From contig CAYRAV010000025.1 in the NCBI GenBank assembly GCA_964422365.1, forward strand, positions 1-43,456: a stretch of 43,456 nucleotides of DNA, read 5' to 3'. The DNA comes from CAYRAV01 sp964422365 (lineage in GTDB: Bacteria > Bacillota > Clostridia > Lachnospirales > Lachnospiraceae). Below are positions 18,473-26,862 of this stretch, piece after piece (positions within the stretch are counted from its first letter, which is position 1; each line of letters starts with the position of its first letter). The notes under the pieces are model-generated. The model was not told the origin of the DNA. It made no database searches and saw only the letters and a program-made list of their open reading frames with translations. The position numbers and the translations under genes are program-made.

Positions 18473-18562
18473 AAATAACGATACAGATAAATTATGAAGA
18501 ATATAGTTGAAGTCCAACAATGAGATAGAGATACAATCAAGTATATAGAAGGGGGAATATAC

Positions 18563-19027
18563 ATGGTAGTGGTACCAAGAGCTAGAACTACACCAGTGCA
18601 GGATAGAATAAAGGTGTTGTCAGAAGAAGAAGTAGCAGCGATGAAATCAACAAAAGAAGATGGTGTTTCTGAATTATATAACCGCAACCAGATATTAACC
18701 GCATCTCCAGCAGAATTAACAATGATGTTATACAATGGAGCTATTAAATTTTGTAATATGGCAAAGAAGTGTATGGAAGATAAAGATATTGAAGGTGCCA
18801 ATACATATGTTCAGAGAGCAAGGAAGATTATTGTAGAGTTTAGGAATAATTTGGATTTTACATATGAGGTGGCAAAGGATTTTGACAGAGTATATGAATT
18901 TATCTACTATACTTTAGTAGATGCGAATGTAAAAAAAGATCCAGAACTGGTAGATCTTGCACTTTACCATATTAAAGAAATGAAAGATGCCTGGCAGCAG
19001 GTTATGGATGCAAATAAATCAAAATAA
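18563..19027 (+). CDS. fliS: Flagellar export chaperone FliS (paralogue B)
   Basis: This 154-residue FliS has a core (ASPAELTMMLYNGAIKFCNMAKKCM, then FRNNLDFTYEVAKDFDRVYEFIYYTL) that matches paralogue A closely. It carries an extra ~45-residue polar N-terminal arm (VVVPRARTTPVQDRIKVLSEEE) not present in paralogue A. The conserved 'ASPAEL' is a better family match than the SSKEEL of paralogue A. It is monocistronic: a perfect sigma-28-type promoter precedes it and a hairpin terminator follows. Having its own promoter just upstream of the maf-flagellin block suggests dedication to the flagellins at 21644 and 23452. Confidence 0.94.
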   Translation: MVVVPRARTTPVQDRIKVLSEEEVAAMKSTKEDGVSELYNRNQILTASPAELTMMLYNGAIKFCNMAKKCMEDKDIEGANTYVQRARKIIVEFRNNLDFTYEVAKDFDRVYEFIYYTLVDANVKKDPELVDLALYHIKEMKDAWQQVMDANKSK

Positions 19028-19033
19028 AGCCAG

Positions 19034-19090
19034 ATATACTAATGTATAATTTATATTTTATTGTACATTAGTATATTTTTTATTTTTTTG
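19034..19090 (+). terminator. Intrinsic terminator after fliS paralogue B
   Basis: ATACTAATGTA and TACATTAGTAT arms (about 19036-19074) enclose an AT-rich loop and are followed by TTTTTTATTTTTTT. It is a standard rho-independent terminator shape. Confidence 0.75.
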
Positions 19091-19114
19091 CTGCAATCCA
19101 ATATACGAAAATAG

Positions 19115-19123
19115 TGGTATAAT
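19115..19123 (+). promoter_or_regulatory. Possible extended minus-10 promoter upstream of maf gene 1
   Basis: TGGTATAAT fits the extended minus-10 motif TGnTATAAT. No convincing minus-35 lies 17 bases upstream. A family-2 repeat is inserted between this site and the gene, so whether it still drives maf gene 1 is uncertain. Confidence 0.35.
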
Positions 19124-19143
19124 CTTCATATGAAGTATGTTCA

Positions 19144-19282
19144 CTAAGGAATAACTGTTAATAGCTCTTGTTTTTTCGACAGCATCACTTAAAAATCAGT
19201 TACATAGCCCGCTATGCGTCTGATTTTTAAGCGGCACTCTTGAAGAAAAATCTTGCACACTATTTAAAAGTTATTTCCTAAC
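19144..19282. repeat. Family-2 inverted-repeat element, copy 1
   Basis: About 139 bp, with imperfect terminal repeats CTAAGGAATAACT and AGTTATTTCCTAAC, and an internal inverted repeat CTTAAAAATCAG/CTGATTTTTAAG around CATAGCCCGCTATG. It matches the copy at 30144-30285 throughout. It has no coding capacity. It lies in the leader of maf gene 1, so the in-frame TTG at 19285 just beyond it is not a credible start. Confidence 0.75.
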
Positions 19283-19320
19283 AATTGCTAATAGAAGAAT
19301 GGATAGAGGGGAAGAGAAAA

Positions 19321-21204
19321 ATGTCACATAAATTCAAAGAAAATGAAAAAGCCCTGTTACAATACAATATCATGGGTGCCAATATAATGGAATATATCAA
19401 AGAATTACCAGATGATAGGGAAAAGGTAAAAAAAATAGAGGGGCAGCTAAGGTTCGAGCATGATGGACAGTATTATCTGGTGCATAGTAGAAATGAACAA
19501 AGGGAAACAGATAGAATATTAAAAAATGTAGAAGACACCAAAGATTATTTATTAGTGATTTATGGTATGGGAAATTTGACATTAGTTAGAACTTTAATAA
19601 ATGATACATCAGCACAGACAAAAATATTATTGATAGAGGAAAATCCCTATCTGCTTCAATACTATATGCATACAAAGGATTTGACAGATATATTAAAAAC
19701 AGAAAAGGTACTTTTTACATTAGGAGAAGATGAGATGTACAAATTAGCAGTTCAAGTAAGCATACAAGCTGAATGGAGCAGTATGGCATATAATCTAAAA
19801 ATTATTCAGCTGCCTAATTACCATGTTTATTCGGAACAATGTAAGGAAAAAATAAAATACTTATCAGAAGCAATTAAGGCGGGCATTATATCGTTAGGAA
19901 ATGATCTGACTGATATGATGAATGGAGTTGAAAATAATTACCTCAATGTAGATCAATGTATGTTGTCAAATAGTATTTCAGAGATTAGGGGAAAGTATAA
20001 AGGAATACCTGGTATTGTAGTTGCAGCAGGACCTTCACTGGATAAAAATATTCAATACTTAAAGAAAGCAGAAGGAAAAGCGGTTATTATAGCCTGTGAT
20101 GCTTCTTATCAAATGTGTTTGGAGCATGGAGTAAAACCAGATGCCATTGCTTCAATAGAAAGAGGAATAGAAACTTATCATTATTTTTATAAAGAAAAAG
20201 TAATTGATAAAGATACAGTATATGTAGGACCTGGGTTGGTCTGGCCGGATATACTGGAAGAATTTCCTGGAAAGAAAATACTACTAGCAAAAACAATAGA
20301 AGGTGCAGATGGTTGGTGGAGAAGGCAATTTGACAACATAGAATATTTGGTAATGGGATTTTCCTGTGCAAATGTTGCACATGCAGTTTTACAAGAGGCG
20401 GGATGTGATCCTATTATTCTGATTGGACAGGATTTGGCATATACAGATGGGAAAAAGCATAGTGAAGAGGCACATAAAGCATTTGGTGACACAAATAATA
20501 TTTCTGAAAGCCATAGCGGCATATTATGGACAGAAGGAATAGATGGAGGAATGGTAAAAACCACAGAAACATTTAATTTATTCCGAAAGTATTTTGAAAA
20601 CCAGGCATTACAAAAAAGAAATCTTTTGATTAATGCAACAGAAGGCGGAGCAAAAATACATGGTACAAAAGTTATGACATTTAAAGAAGCAATTGATGCG
20701 TATTGCATATGCCAAAAACCATGCAATATGAACGAATATTTGAAGGATATACCGTGGGATAACCAAAAAGCAAAAGAAAAATATGAACAGATTATAGAAT
20801 CTGCAAAAGAAGTAATAAAAATAGTAGAAAATTTAGAAGAAATGATGAAAAATCATGTAAGGAAAATTGCAAAGTATCAAACTATGGATCTTGAAAAATT
20901 GACAGAAGAAGAGTTAGCACAGTGTGTAGTTCATATGCAGGGAGGAGATAAGTTTATCAGTTATGCAGTGAAAGAAAATCCGGAAATCGCTACGTTTTAT
21001 GGACCAATATATAAAAATGCAATTATGTATGTAAAGAGGATTGGAAACAATTTGGATCCACAGACAGTCAGGGAGAATCATAAAATACAGGTAAGATTAA
21101 TCTTTATGATGCAGATTATATCAAAAACAGTAAAAGAAAAATTCCGAGAAATGATTTCTTTTATGGAAGAAAAATTGGAGAATAAGACAGAAAAGGGGAG
21201 ATAG
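19321..21204 (+). CDS. maf: Maf-type flagellin glycosyltransferase (motility accessory factor), paralogue 1
   Basis: This 627-residue protein contains the central MptE-like/DUF115 nucleotide-sugar domain. GIVVAAGPSLDKNIQYLK starts near residue 231 and is followed by VIIACDASYQMCLEHGVKPDAI and, later, DPIILIGQDLAYTDGK. The N-terminal ~200 residues hold a Rossmann-like region (VIYGMGN, ILLIEENPY). The C-terminal ~150 residues are helical. Maf proteins transfer CMP-activated nonulosonic acids such as pseudaminic acid to serine/threonine of flagellin in the cytoplasm. The start at 19321 follows AGAGGGGAAGAG; upstream alternatives arise from the repeat. It is followed 9 bp later by a small helical protein and then a flagellin with its own promoter. 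The same trio of gene types recurs downstream. Confidence 0.9.
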   Translation: MSHKFKENEKALLQYNIMGANIMEYIKELPDDREKVKKIEGQLRFEHDGQYYLVHSRNEQRETDRILKNVEDTKDYLLVIYGMGNLTLVRTLINDTSAQTKILLIEENPYLLQYYMHTKDLTDILKTEKVLFTLGEDEMYKLAVQVSIQAEWSSMAYNLKIIQLPNYHVYSEQCKEKIKYLSEAIKAGIISLGNDLTDMMNGVENNYLNVDQCMLSNSISEIRGKYKGIPGIVVAAGPSLDKNIQYLKKAEGKAVIIACDASYQMCLEHGVKPDAIASIERGIETYHYFYKEKVIDKDTVYVGPGLVWPDILEEFPGKKILLAKTIEGADGWWRRQFDNIEYLVMGFSCANVAHAVLQEAGCDPIILIGQDLAYTDGKKHSEEAHKAFGDTNNISESHSGILWTEGIDGGMVKTTETFNLFRKYFENQALQKRNLLINATEGGAKIHGTKVMTFKEAIDAYCICQKPCNMNEYLKDIPWDNQKAKEKYEQIIESAKEVIKIVENLEEMMKNHVRKIAKYQTMDLEKLTEEELAQCVVHMQGGDKFISYAVKENPEIATFYGPIYKNAIMYVKRIGNNLDPQTVRENHKIQVRLIFMMQIISKTVKEKFREMISFMEEKLENKTEKGR

Positions 21205-21213
21205 GGAGAAGAT

Positions 21214-21492
21214 ATGGCAGAAAAGGTATTAGAAAGTATAGAAGAAATCGTAGATTCGATTTATCAAATTGGAGAAAACAAAATTATAACATCTTATGCA
21301 AAATTACTAGACACTTTGGAACTGTTCATTATTAGAATGTCAGAAAGAGGATATCAGGTGGATATGACAAAGGAACTAGAACAGATTAATCATGCCATGC
21401 AGAAAAAAGATTATATATTATTAGCAGATATTTTAACTTATGAAATAAAGCCTGAATTTGAAGAAGTTTCAAAAAGTATAAAAAATCTGTAA
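21214..21492 (+). CDS. Small helical Maf-partner protein, paralogue 1
   Basis: This is a 92-residue acidic, all-helical protein. It shares the segment GYQVDM, then Q-K-K-D-Y-I, A-D-I-L and YEIKPEF with the protein at 26450, which is encoded immediately after the second Maf gene. The gene starts 9 bp after the Maf stop with GGGAGAAG, so it is translationally coupled. No catalytic motif or membrane segment is seen. I do not recognise a named family. Its strict pairing with Maf suggests an adaptor, chaperone or stability factor for the glycosyltransferase or for flagellin presentation. This is inference only. Confidence 0.85.
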   Translation: MAEKVLESIEEIVDSIYQIGENKIITSYAKLLDTLELFIIRMSERGYQVDMTKELEQINHAMQKKDYILLADILTYEIKPEFEEVSKSIKNL

Positions 21493-21499
21493 GAATCAC

Positions 21500-21527
21500 T
21501 AAAGTATTTTAAGAATAAGTACGATAT
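21500..21527 (+). promoter_or_regulatory. Sigma-28 (SigD/FliA) promoter for flagellin 2
   Basis: TAAA at 21500-21503, 16-base spacer beginning GTATTTT, TACGATAT at 21520-21527. It matches 6 of 8 minus-10 positions, with the CGATAT core intact. The spacer start is shared with the 18445 promoter. It lies 117 bp upstream of the flagellin start, leaving a leader of about 105 nt. Confidence 0.8.
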
Positions 21528-21541
21528 AAAAAACAAGTGTA

Positions 21542-21571
21542 GTATATATGGTCAGTGATGGACATATATAC
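21542..21571 (+). promoter_or_regulatory. Leader hairpin with CsrA-type ATGGA loop, upstream of flagellin 2
   Basis: GTATATATG (21542-21550) pairs perfectly with CATATATAC (21563-21571). The 12-base loop ends in ATGGA (21558-21562), the ANGGA core recognised by CsrA. A second GGA-containing site, AAGGAGGA at 21629-21636, is the Shine-Dalgarno of the flagellin. This two-site layout resembles the B. subtilis hag leader, where CsrA binds a hairpin and the ribosome site. Confidence 0.6.
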
Positions 21572-21643
21572 TGACAGATAAATAATCATAAGGTCAGAAA
21601 CACAAAGTACAATAATAAAGACATATTCAAGGAGGAAGAGAAA

Positions 21644-22912
21644 ATGGTTATTCAACATAACATGGCATCAATGAATGCAAACAGACAGTTAGGTATCACA
21701 CAAACTAATCTTACAAAATCAACAGAAAAATTAAGCTCTGGTTACAGAGTGAATAGAGCAGCAGACGATGCAGCAGGACTTGCAATCTCTGAGAAGATGA
21801 GAGGACAGATCAGAGGTCTTAACCAAGCTTCTAGAAACGCAGAAGATGGAATTTCTTTAATCCAGACTGCAGAAGGTGCATTACAGGAAACACAAAATAT
21901 CATTCAGAGAATGAGAGAGTTATCTGTACAGGCAGCCAGTGATACAAATACAGATGATGACAGAGAGCAGATTCAGCAGGAAATCAGCCAGTTGACACAA
22001 GAAGTAGACCGTATTGCAACATCTACAGAATATAATACAATGAAGCTGTTAGATGGAACACAGCAGGGTTCTACTCTATATGCAGTAGGTAATTCAAGAA
22101 TTGAAGCTTCTTTTGCAAATGGAAGTGTTTCTTTAGTAGAAGATCCTGACCAATATGCTTATGTAGCATACAATGATGTATTGAGAATTGAAATTTTGCA
22201 GAATGCTACAGCGACTGTTGGAACATTAGATACATTGACATCTGCAAATCCAAACGGCTTTATGAAATTAACTTCATTAAATGGTGTTTCAGCCAATGTG
22301 ACAGTTAAAATTGCTACAACTGGTGATGCAACAATAACAATTGCGAATGGTAAGTATTCTAGTACTACGGCAAGTTCAGCAACAATGAGTTTGACTTATC
22401 AAATTTCAGGAGCAGCTTCATTAAAGGCAAATGACGTTGTTACAATTACACTTAGAAAAATGGTACAGGCGGCACCACCGGATATTAATAAGCCTGCATT
22501 AAGATTACAGGTTGGTGCCAATGCTGGACAGGAAGTTTGTCTTGGTATTTCAGATATGCGTGCAAAAGCATTACATATTATCCAGGAAAATGATGAGAAT
22601 GAAGGAGAGGCATTAAAAGTTACATCACAGGCAGATGCTTCTTTGGCAATCGAAGCCTTTGATATGGCATTACAGCGTGTATCAAAAGAAAGAGCAAAGT
22701 TAGGTGCAATGCAAAACCGTATTGAGCATACTGTAGCAAATGTAGATACAGCAGCGGAGAACTTACAGAATGCTGAATCTGGAATTCGTGATACAGATAT
22801 GGCTGATGAGATGACAAGATACAGCAAGGATAGTATTTTGTTACAGGCAGGTCAGTCTATGTTAGCACAGGCAAACCAGATGACACAAGGTGTATTAAGT
22901 TTATTACAGTAA
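21644..22912 (+). CDS. fliC: Flagellin 2 (filament subunit)
   Basis: This 422-residue flagellin starts MVIQHNMASMNANRQLGI, the classic Lachnospiraceae/Clostridia flagellin opening. STEKLSSGYRVNRAADDAAG follows at about residues 25-44 and IIQRMRELSVQAASD at about 86-100. The conserved C-terminal D1/D0 helices end in MLAQANQMTQGVLSLLQ. The variable centre (about residues 140-300) is T/A/S-rich and short. It is preceded by a Maf, a small partner, a sigma-28-type promoter and a CsrA-type leader, and followed by a strong terminator. The start is set by AAGGAGG with 8 bases of spacing. It is the most completely regulated flagellin in the window and a likely major filament subunit (inference). Confidence 0.97.
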   Translation: MVIQHNMASMNANRQLGITQTNLTKSTEKLSSGYRVNRAADDAAGLAISEKMRGQIRGLNQASRNAEDGISLIQTAEGALQETQNIIQRMRELSVQAASDTNTDDDREQIQQEISQLTQEVDRIATSTEYNTMKLLDGTQQGSTLYAVGNSRIEASFANGSVSLVEDPDQYAYVAYNDVLRIEILQNATATVGTLDTLTSANPNGFMKLTSLNGVSANVTVKIATTGDATITIANGKYSSTTASSATMSLTYQISGAASLKANDVVTITLRKMVQAAPPDINKPALRLQVGANAGQEVCLGISDMRAKALHIIQENDENEGEALKVTSQADASLAIEAFDMALQRVSKERAKLGAMQNRIEHTVANVDTAAENLQNAESGIRDTDMADEMTRYSKDSILLQAGQSMLAQANQMTQGVLSLLQ

Positions 22913-22964
22913 TTATTAGAAATGATGTAGTAATAGCGGAAGTTAGAGCTTTATATAATGGATT

Positions 22965-22997
22965 AAAAGGCAGGAAAGGTTTCAGTTCCTGCCTTTT
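22965..22997 (+). terminator. Intrinsic terminator after flagellin 2
   Basis: AAAAGGCAGGAA and TTCCTGCCTTTT are perfect 12-bp arms with a 9-base loop; the right arm ends in TTTT. It lies 52 bp after the flagellin stop. The A/T symmetry would let it work in both directions. Confidence 0.8.
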
Positions 22998-23254
22998 AGC
23001 TAGTATTCAGTAACATTTTTTACAATTTGGAGTTTTCAAGATGGTAAAGACAAAAAATGTTGATATGCTTGTAATAGTTTGGCCATGCCGCAATAGATGT
23101 GCTTTGCGCTGAAAATAAGGTATGAATGGCATGGCTTGAACTGTTTACATATGCATGGCAGATTCTGCTGGTATACCACAATTTATGAACGCCTGATTAG
23201 TGATTTTCCAAAACATAAGTTTTGGGAAAAAAGTGAAAAAAATTTAAAATGGTA

Positions 23255-23282
23255 TAAAGTATATAAAAAAGGGCACCGATAT
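23255..23282 (+). promoter_or_regulatory. Sigma-28 (SigD/FliA) promoter for flagellin 3
   Basis: TAAA at 23255-23258, 16-base spacer beginning GTATAT, ACCGATAT at 23275-23282. Spacer length and start match the promoters at 18445 and 21500. The stretch 22998-23254 before it shows no gene; it carries the dispersed repeat core TATGAATGGCATGGCTTGAACTG at 23121-23143. Confidence 0.82.
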
Positions 23283-23317
23283 ATATAACAGGTAAGTCAA
23301 AAGTGATATTACTTGGG

Positions 23318-23350
23318 GAACTTCCGGGGAGCGTACGGCCTCGGAAGTTC
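23318..23350. repeat. GC-rich palindromic segment abutting the assembly gap
   Basis: GAACTTCCG (23318-23326) and CGGAAGTTC (23342-23350) are perfect arms around a loop containing CGTACG. The segment is far richer in GC than its surroundings and ends one base before the N run. It could be a genuine leader hairpin or a contig-end artefact. Confidence 0.5.
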
Positions 23351-23351
23351 A

Positions 23352-23451
23352 NNNNNNNNNNNNNNNNNNNNNNNNNNNNNNNNNNNNNNNNNNNNNNNNN
23401 NNNNNNNNNNNNNNNNNNNNNNNNNNNNNNNNNNNNNNNNNNNNNNNNNNN
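23352..23451. other. Assembly gap (100 N) in 5' part of flagellin 3
   Basis: Exactly 100 N, the usual placeholder length for a gap of unknown size. By alignment with flagellin 2, about 96 residues of coding sequence plus part of a leader are missing, which needs roughly 300 bases or more. The gap is therefore probably undersized. Near-identical flagellin N-termini are a natural cause of the assembly break. Confidence 0.9.
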
Positions 23452-24470
23452 AGTCTGCAAGTGATACAAATACAGATGACGATAGAGAACAAATCCAGCA
23501 GGAAATCGAGCAGCTGACAAATGAAGTAGACAGAATTGCGAATACATCTGAATTTAATACAAAGAAATTATTAGATGGTTCTCAAGCAGGTGCTAAGAGC
23601 TTTAAAGTTGGTACAGCAGGTGTGGAAGGAACATTCACGAATGGTGTAGTTGTTGCAAAAGCTTTAGATGCCAGCACAGCAAAAATAGTTGCTGTTAATG
23701 ATGTGGTTCGTATTGAATTTGCAAAAGACGGTAGTAATGCAGGAACATTAGGTACAGGTTATAATATTGCAACTTTAAATGGTACAACTGTTAGTTATAA
23801 TGCTACTACAGGAAAAATTACAATTAAAAATGGAGCATATGGAGTAGCTGCTTCAACATTAAAAACAAAAGATACTTCTTATACTACAAAGGCAGATATT
23901 ACAATTACAATTTCTAATTATAAGAATATCAAAGCTGGAGATGTTATTACAATTAATCTTCAGAAAGCAGAGTTAACAAGCCCACAGAAGACAGGAAAAG
24001 AAGCATTACGTCTTCAGATTGGTGCGAATGGCGGACAGGAAATGGAAGTTTCTATTGCCAGCATGAAAGCAAAAGATTTAGGAATTACTCAGACTTCTAG
24101 CACTAGAACTTTGACAAATTCCAGTGATAAGACTGTTAGCAAAAGTAATAGTGCATACTTTGGTAATGCATTAGATGTTACATCACAGTCAGGTGCATCT
24201 TTGGCAATTGAAGCTTATGACAATGCTATTCAGAAAGTATCAAAAGAACGTGCGAAATTAGGTGCGATCCAGAACAGATTAGAGCACACAATTAACAACT
24301 TGGATACATCCAGTGAAAACTTACAGTCTGCAGAATCTGGTATTCGTGATACAGATATGGCAAGTGAAATGACACAGTACAGCAAGAACAGCATCTTGCA
24401 GCAGGCTGGTCAGTCTATGCTTGCACAGGCAAATCAATCTACACAGGGTGTACTTTCTTTATTAGGATAA
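23452..24470 (+). CDS. fliC: Flagellin 3, 5' end lost in assembly gap
   Basis: The readable part is 338 residues and begins at the equivalent of residue 97 of flagellin 2 (SASDTNTDDDREQIQQEIEQL). It has a variable centre with many T, K and N. The conserved C-terminus (LGAIQNRLEHTINNLDTSSENLQSAESGIRDTDMASEM...QSTQGVLSLLG) is close to flagellin 2. The preceding codons visible at the gap edge fit VQSASD. Translation through the N run from an upstream ATG is an artefact; the real start lies inside the gap. The complete protein should be about 435 residues. It is followed by a hairpin and a second Maf gene. Confidence 0.95.
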
Positions 24471-24515
24471 TAACAATAGAATATTGTGATAATCGTGATA
24501 AGATACACTTGATAG

Positions 24516-24545
24516 GAATAGCCGGCTGGTTTCAGTCGGCTATTC
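24516..24545 (+). terminator. Hairpin terminator after flagellin 3
   Basis: GAATAGCCGGCTG and CAGTCGGCTATTC pair with one bulged base and a 4-base loop. The following T-run is weak (TTAATC), so termination may be partial, allowing some read-through into maf gene 2, which has no other obvious promoter. Confidence 0.6.
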
Positions 24546-24578
24546 TTAATCAAAGAAATGATGATGGGGAGGAGAAAA

Positions 24579-26453
24579 ATGTCAAGATATAAGAAAAATT
24601 TTGAATGTTATATAAAATATAAAATTTTAGGAAATAAGATACAAGAGTGGATGGAACAATTCATCATTACAGAAGAACAGATAAAAATGGAAGAGGGAAG
24701 ATTTCTTTTTAGAGAGGGAGAAGATTTTTATCAGGCAGAAAGCATAAATTCAGCAGAAGAAGCAAATATTCTTATGAAAGATCTGATACCTAGTACAGAT
24801 TATTTTATTGTTGTATTTGGAATGGGAAATTTTAAACTGCTGGAAAAATTAGTGGATCATACTTCTGAAGGTACAAGAATTTTTCTATTAGAAGCGAATC
24901 CGTATATTATGAAATATCAGTTACTCCATAAAAACTTTAAAAAAATATTTAAAAGTCCAAAAGTGGTAATGGCAGGAGGAGAAGATGAAATTATTACATT
25001 ACTAATAATGTCATGTATGGATGCAAGCTGGGAGAATTTGGTACAGAATTTCAGAGTAATTTCACTTCCTTATTGCCATTTGTATCGAGAATTTCAAGTG
25101 AAGCAATTAAAGAAAATAACAAAGACAACATTGATGGAGATTACCAGTTTGGGAAATAGTCTGCCGGATAATGTTGATGGTTTGAGGAATACATATCAGA
25201 ATGCAGATGCTTGTCTGATGGCGAATGGAATTAGTGAAGTAAAGGGTATCTATGAAGGAATGCCAGGTATTGTTGTGTCAGCAGGACCATCTTTGGATAA
25301 AAATATTCAGTATTTAAAAGAAGCAGAGGGAAAAGCAGTGATTATCACATGTGATGCTTCCTACAAGGCTTGTCAGAGAGTGGGTGTAGTACCAGATGCG
25401 ATTGCATCAATAGAGAGGGGAGAGGAAACCTACAATTACTTTTATAAAGAAAAGCAGTTCGATGAAAATATGGTATTGGTAGGTCCTAATCTGCTCTGGC
25501 CTGATATTATGAAAAAATTTCCCGGAAAGCAGATTTTGATAAGAAAAACGATACATGGATATGATGGCTGGTGGGGCAAATATTTTGAACGGCTGGAACC
25601 TCGTATGATGGGAATGTCATGTGCGAATGTAGCGCACACAGTGTTATCAGAAATGGGCTGTGATCCTATTATTTTAATTGGGCAGGACTTGGCATTTACA
25701 GATGGAAAATATCATAGTGAAGATTCAAAATATGTACAGAACAATGCTCCAGGAGAGATGGGGATTGATGACTATATGGTGGAGGACATTTATGGAAATC
25801 CAATTCGTACCAATGATACATTTAACAAATTCCGCCATAATTTTGAAGAAAGAATCGCATTAGAAAAACGTACAGTAATTGATGCCACAGAAGGTGGAGC
25901 AAAGATAGATGGAACAGAAATTATGACTTTTAAAGAGGCAATTGAGAAATATTGTACAAAAGAAAAGACAACAATGATGACAGAACATTTAAAGGATATT
26001 ACATGTACAAAAGAAGAAGCGGTACAGAAATATGAAGAAATTTTAAATGGTGTCAAAGAAATGTTGGAAAACTTGAAAAAAATTAAAGAAACATTATTGG
26101 AACATTATCATAGAATAGAACAATATAGAGAATTTGATTTTGAGCATGCAACAAAAGAGGAATTGATTGACATTGTACTGGTAATGCAGAAAGGAAATGC
26201 CCTGACAGATTATATTATTAATGAACAAAGTGATCTTGTAACTTATTATCAACAGAATTTAAAACAAACAATTATCTATGTAAAAAAGATTGGAAATGAA
26301 GTGACACCAGAATCTGTAAAGAGAAACTTGGAATTGCAATTAAACTTTCTTTATCTTATGGAATTGACGACAGAAGTGATATATAAGGAGTATGAAAGCA
26401 TCCAGGGATTTATGGAAAATAAAATTGCACATGCAGAGGAGAATTGGAAATGA
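24579..26453 (+). CDS. maf: Maf-type flagellin glycosyltransferase, paralogue 2
   Basis: This 624-residue protein is collinear with the Maf at 19321. GIVVSAGPSLDKNIQYLK starts near residue 230, followed by VIITCDASYKACQRVGVVPDAI, DPIILIGQDLAFTDGK and INATEGGAK-type IDATEGGAK. The N- and C-terminal regions are more divergent than the core. The start at 24579 has GGGGAGGAG 5-6 bases upstream; earlier in-frame ATGs overlap that site. The stop TGA overlaps the ATG of the next small gene (ATGA), showing tight translational coupling. A second copy next to a second flagellin suggests each Maf may serve a particular flagellin or sugar. Which one cannot be told from sequence. Confidence 0.9.
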   Translation: MSRYKKNFECYIKYKILGNKIQEWMEQFIITEEQIKMEEGRFLFREGEDFYQAESINSAEEANILMKDLIPSTDYFIVVFGMGNFKLLEKLVDHTSEGTRIFLLEANPYIMKYQLLHKNFKKIFKSPKVVMAGGEDEIITLLIMSCMDASWENLVQNFRVISLPYCHLYREFQVKQLKKITKTTLMEITSLGNSLPDNVDGLRNTYQNADACLMANGISEVKGIYEGMPGIVVSAGPSLDKNIQYLKEAEGKAVIITCDASYKACQRVGVVPDAIASIERGEETYNYFYKEKQFDENMVLVGPNLLWPDIMKKFPGKQILIRKTIHGYDGWWGKYFERLEPRMMGMSCANVAHTVLSEMGCDPIILIGQDLAFTDGKYHSEDSKYVQNNAPGEMGIDDYMVEDIYGNPIRTNDTFNKFRHNFEERIALEKRTVIDATEGGAKIDGTEIMTFKEAIEKYCTKEKTTMMTEHLKDITCTKEEAVQKYEEILNGVKEMLENLKKIKETLLEHYHRIEQYREFDFEHATKEELIDIVLVMQKGNALTDYIINEQSDLVTYYQQNLKQTIIYVKKIGNEVTPESVKRNLELQLNFLYLMELTTEVIYKEYESIQGFMENKIAHAEENWK

Positions 26454-26731
26454 TAGAACAAGTAATAGAAGCAATTGATATGTGGGTACAGGAGATTTAT
26501 ACTTCAGATCAGAATAAACTTTCAGAAAGGTATGTTGCCTTTTTAGATGCCGTTTCTTCTTTTTTGACGGAGATGGCACAGCAGGGATATCAGGTAGATA
26601 TGGAAAGGGATTTGATAACATTGCAGGGGTTAGTGCAGAAAAAAGATTATATTGCAGTGGCAGATCTTCTGCTTTATGAGATAAAAACAGATTTTTTACA
26701 ATTGCAGGACAACCTAAAAGCAGAAAGCTAA
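26450..26731 (+). CDS. Small helical Maf-partner protein, paralogue 2
   Basis: This is a 93-residue acidic helical protein homologous to the one at 21214. Shared features include an N-terminal VxExIxxxVxxIY pattern, QGYQVDMERDL against RGYQVDMTKEL, and QKKDYIAVADLLLYEIKTDF against QKKDYILLADILTYEIKPEF. The start ATG overlaps the Maf stop by 4 bases (ATGA), with GAGGAG 7 bases upstream; an earlier in-frame TTG is less likely. No catalytic residues are apparent. It was found twice in this window and both times directly after a maf gene. Confidence 0.87.
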   Translation: MIEQVIEAIDMWVQEIYTSDQNKLSERYVAFLDAVSSFLTEMAQQGYQVDMERDLITLQGLVQKKDYIAVADLLLYEIKTDFLQLQDNLKAES

Positions 26732-26862
26732 GTCAGGTATGAAGTATGGGCAGATAGTTTCTGAATCTGTAATTTAAGTGTATGTTTCTATAGGGCGGAT
26801 GCCTGACATGAATCATTTATCAGCCAAATTGTAAATTTTTTGGTAATAATGTACATTATGGA

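Noticed and set aside
23097..23288. 63-residue frame before flagellin 3
   Set aside because: It overlaps the repeat core and the promoter; no homology-like pattern.
23313..23451. Upstream start for flagellin 3
   Set aside because: It reads through the N run and gives a non-flagellin N-terminus.
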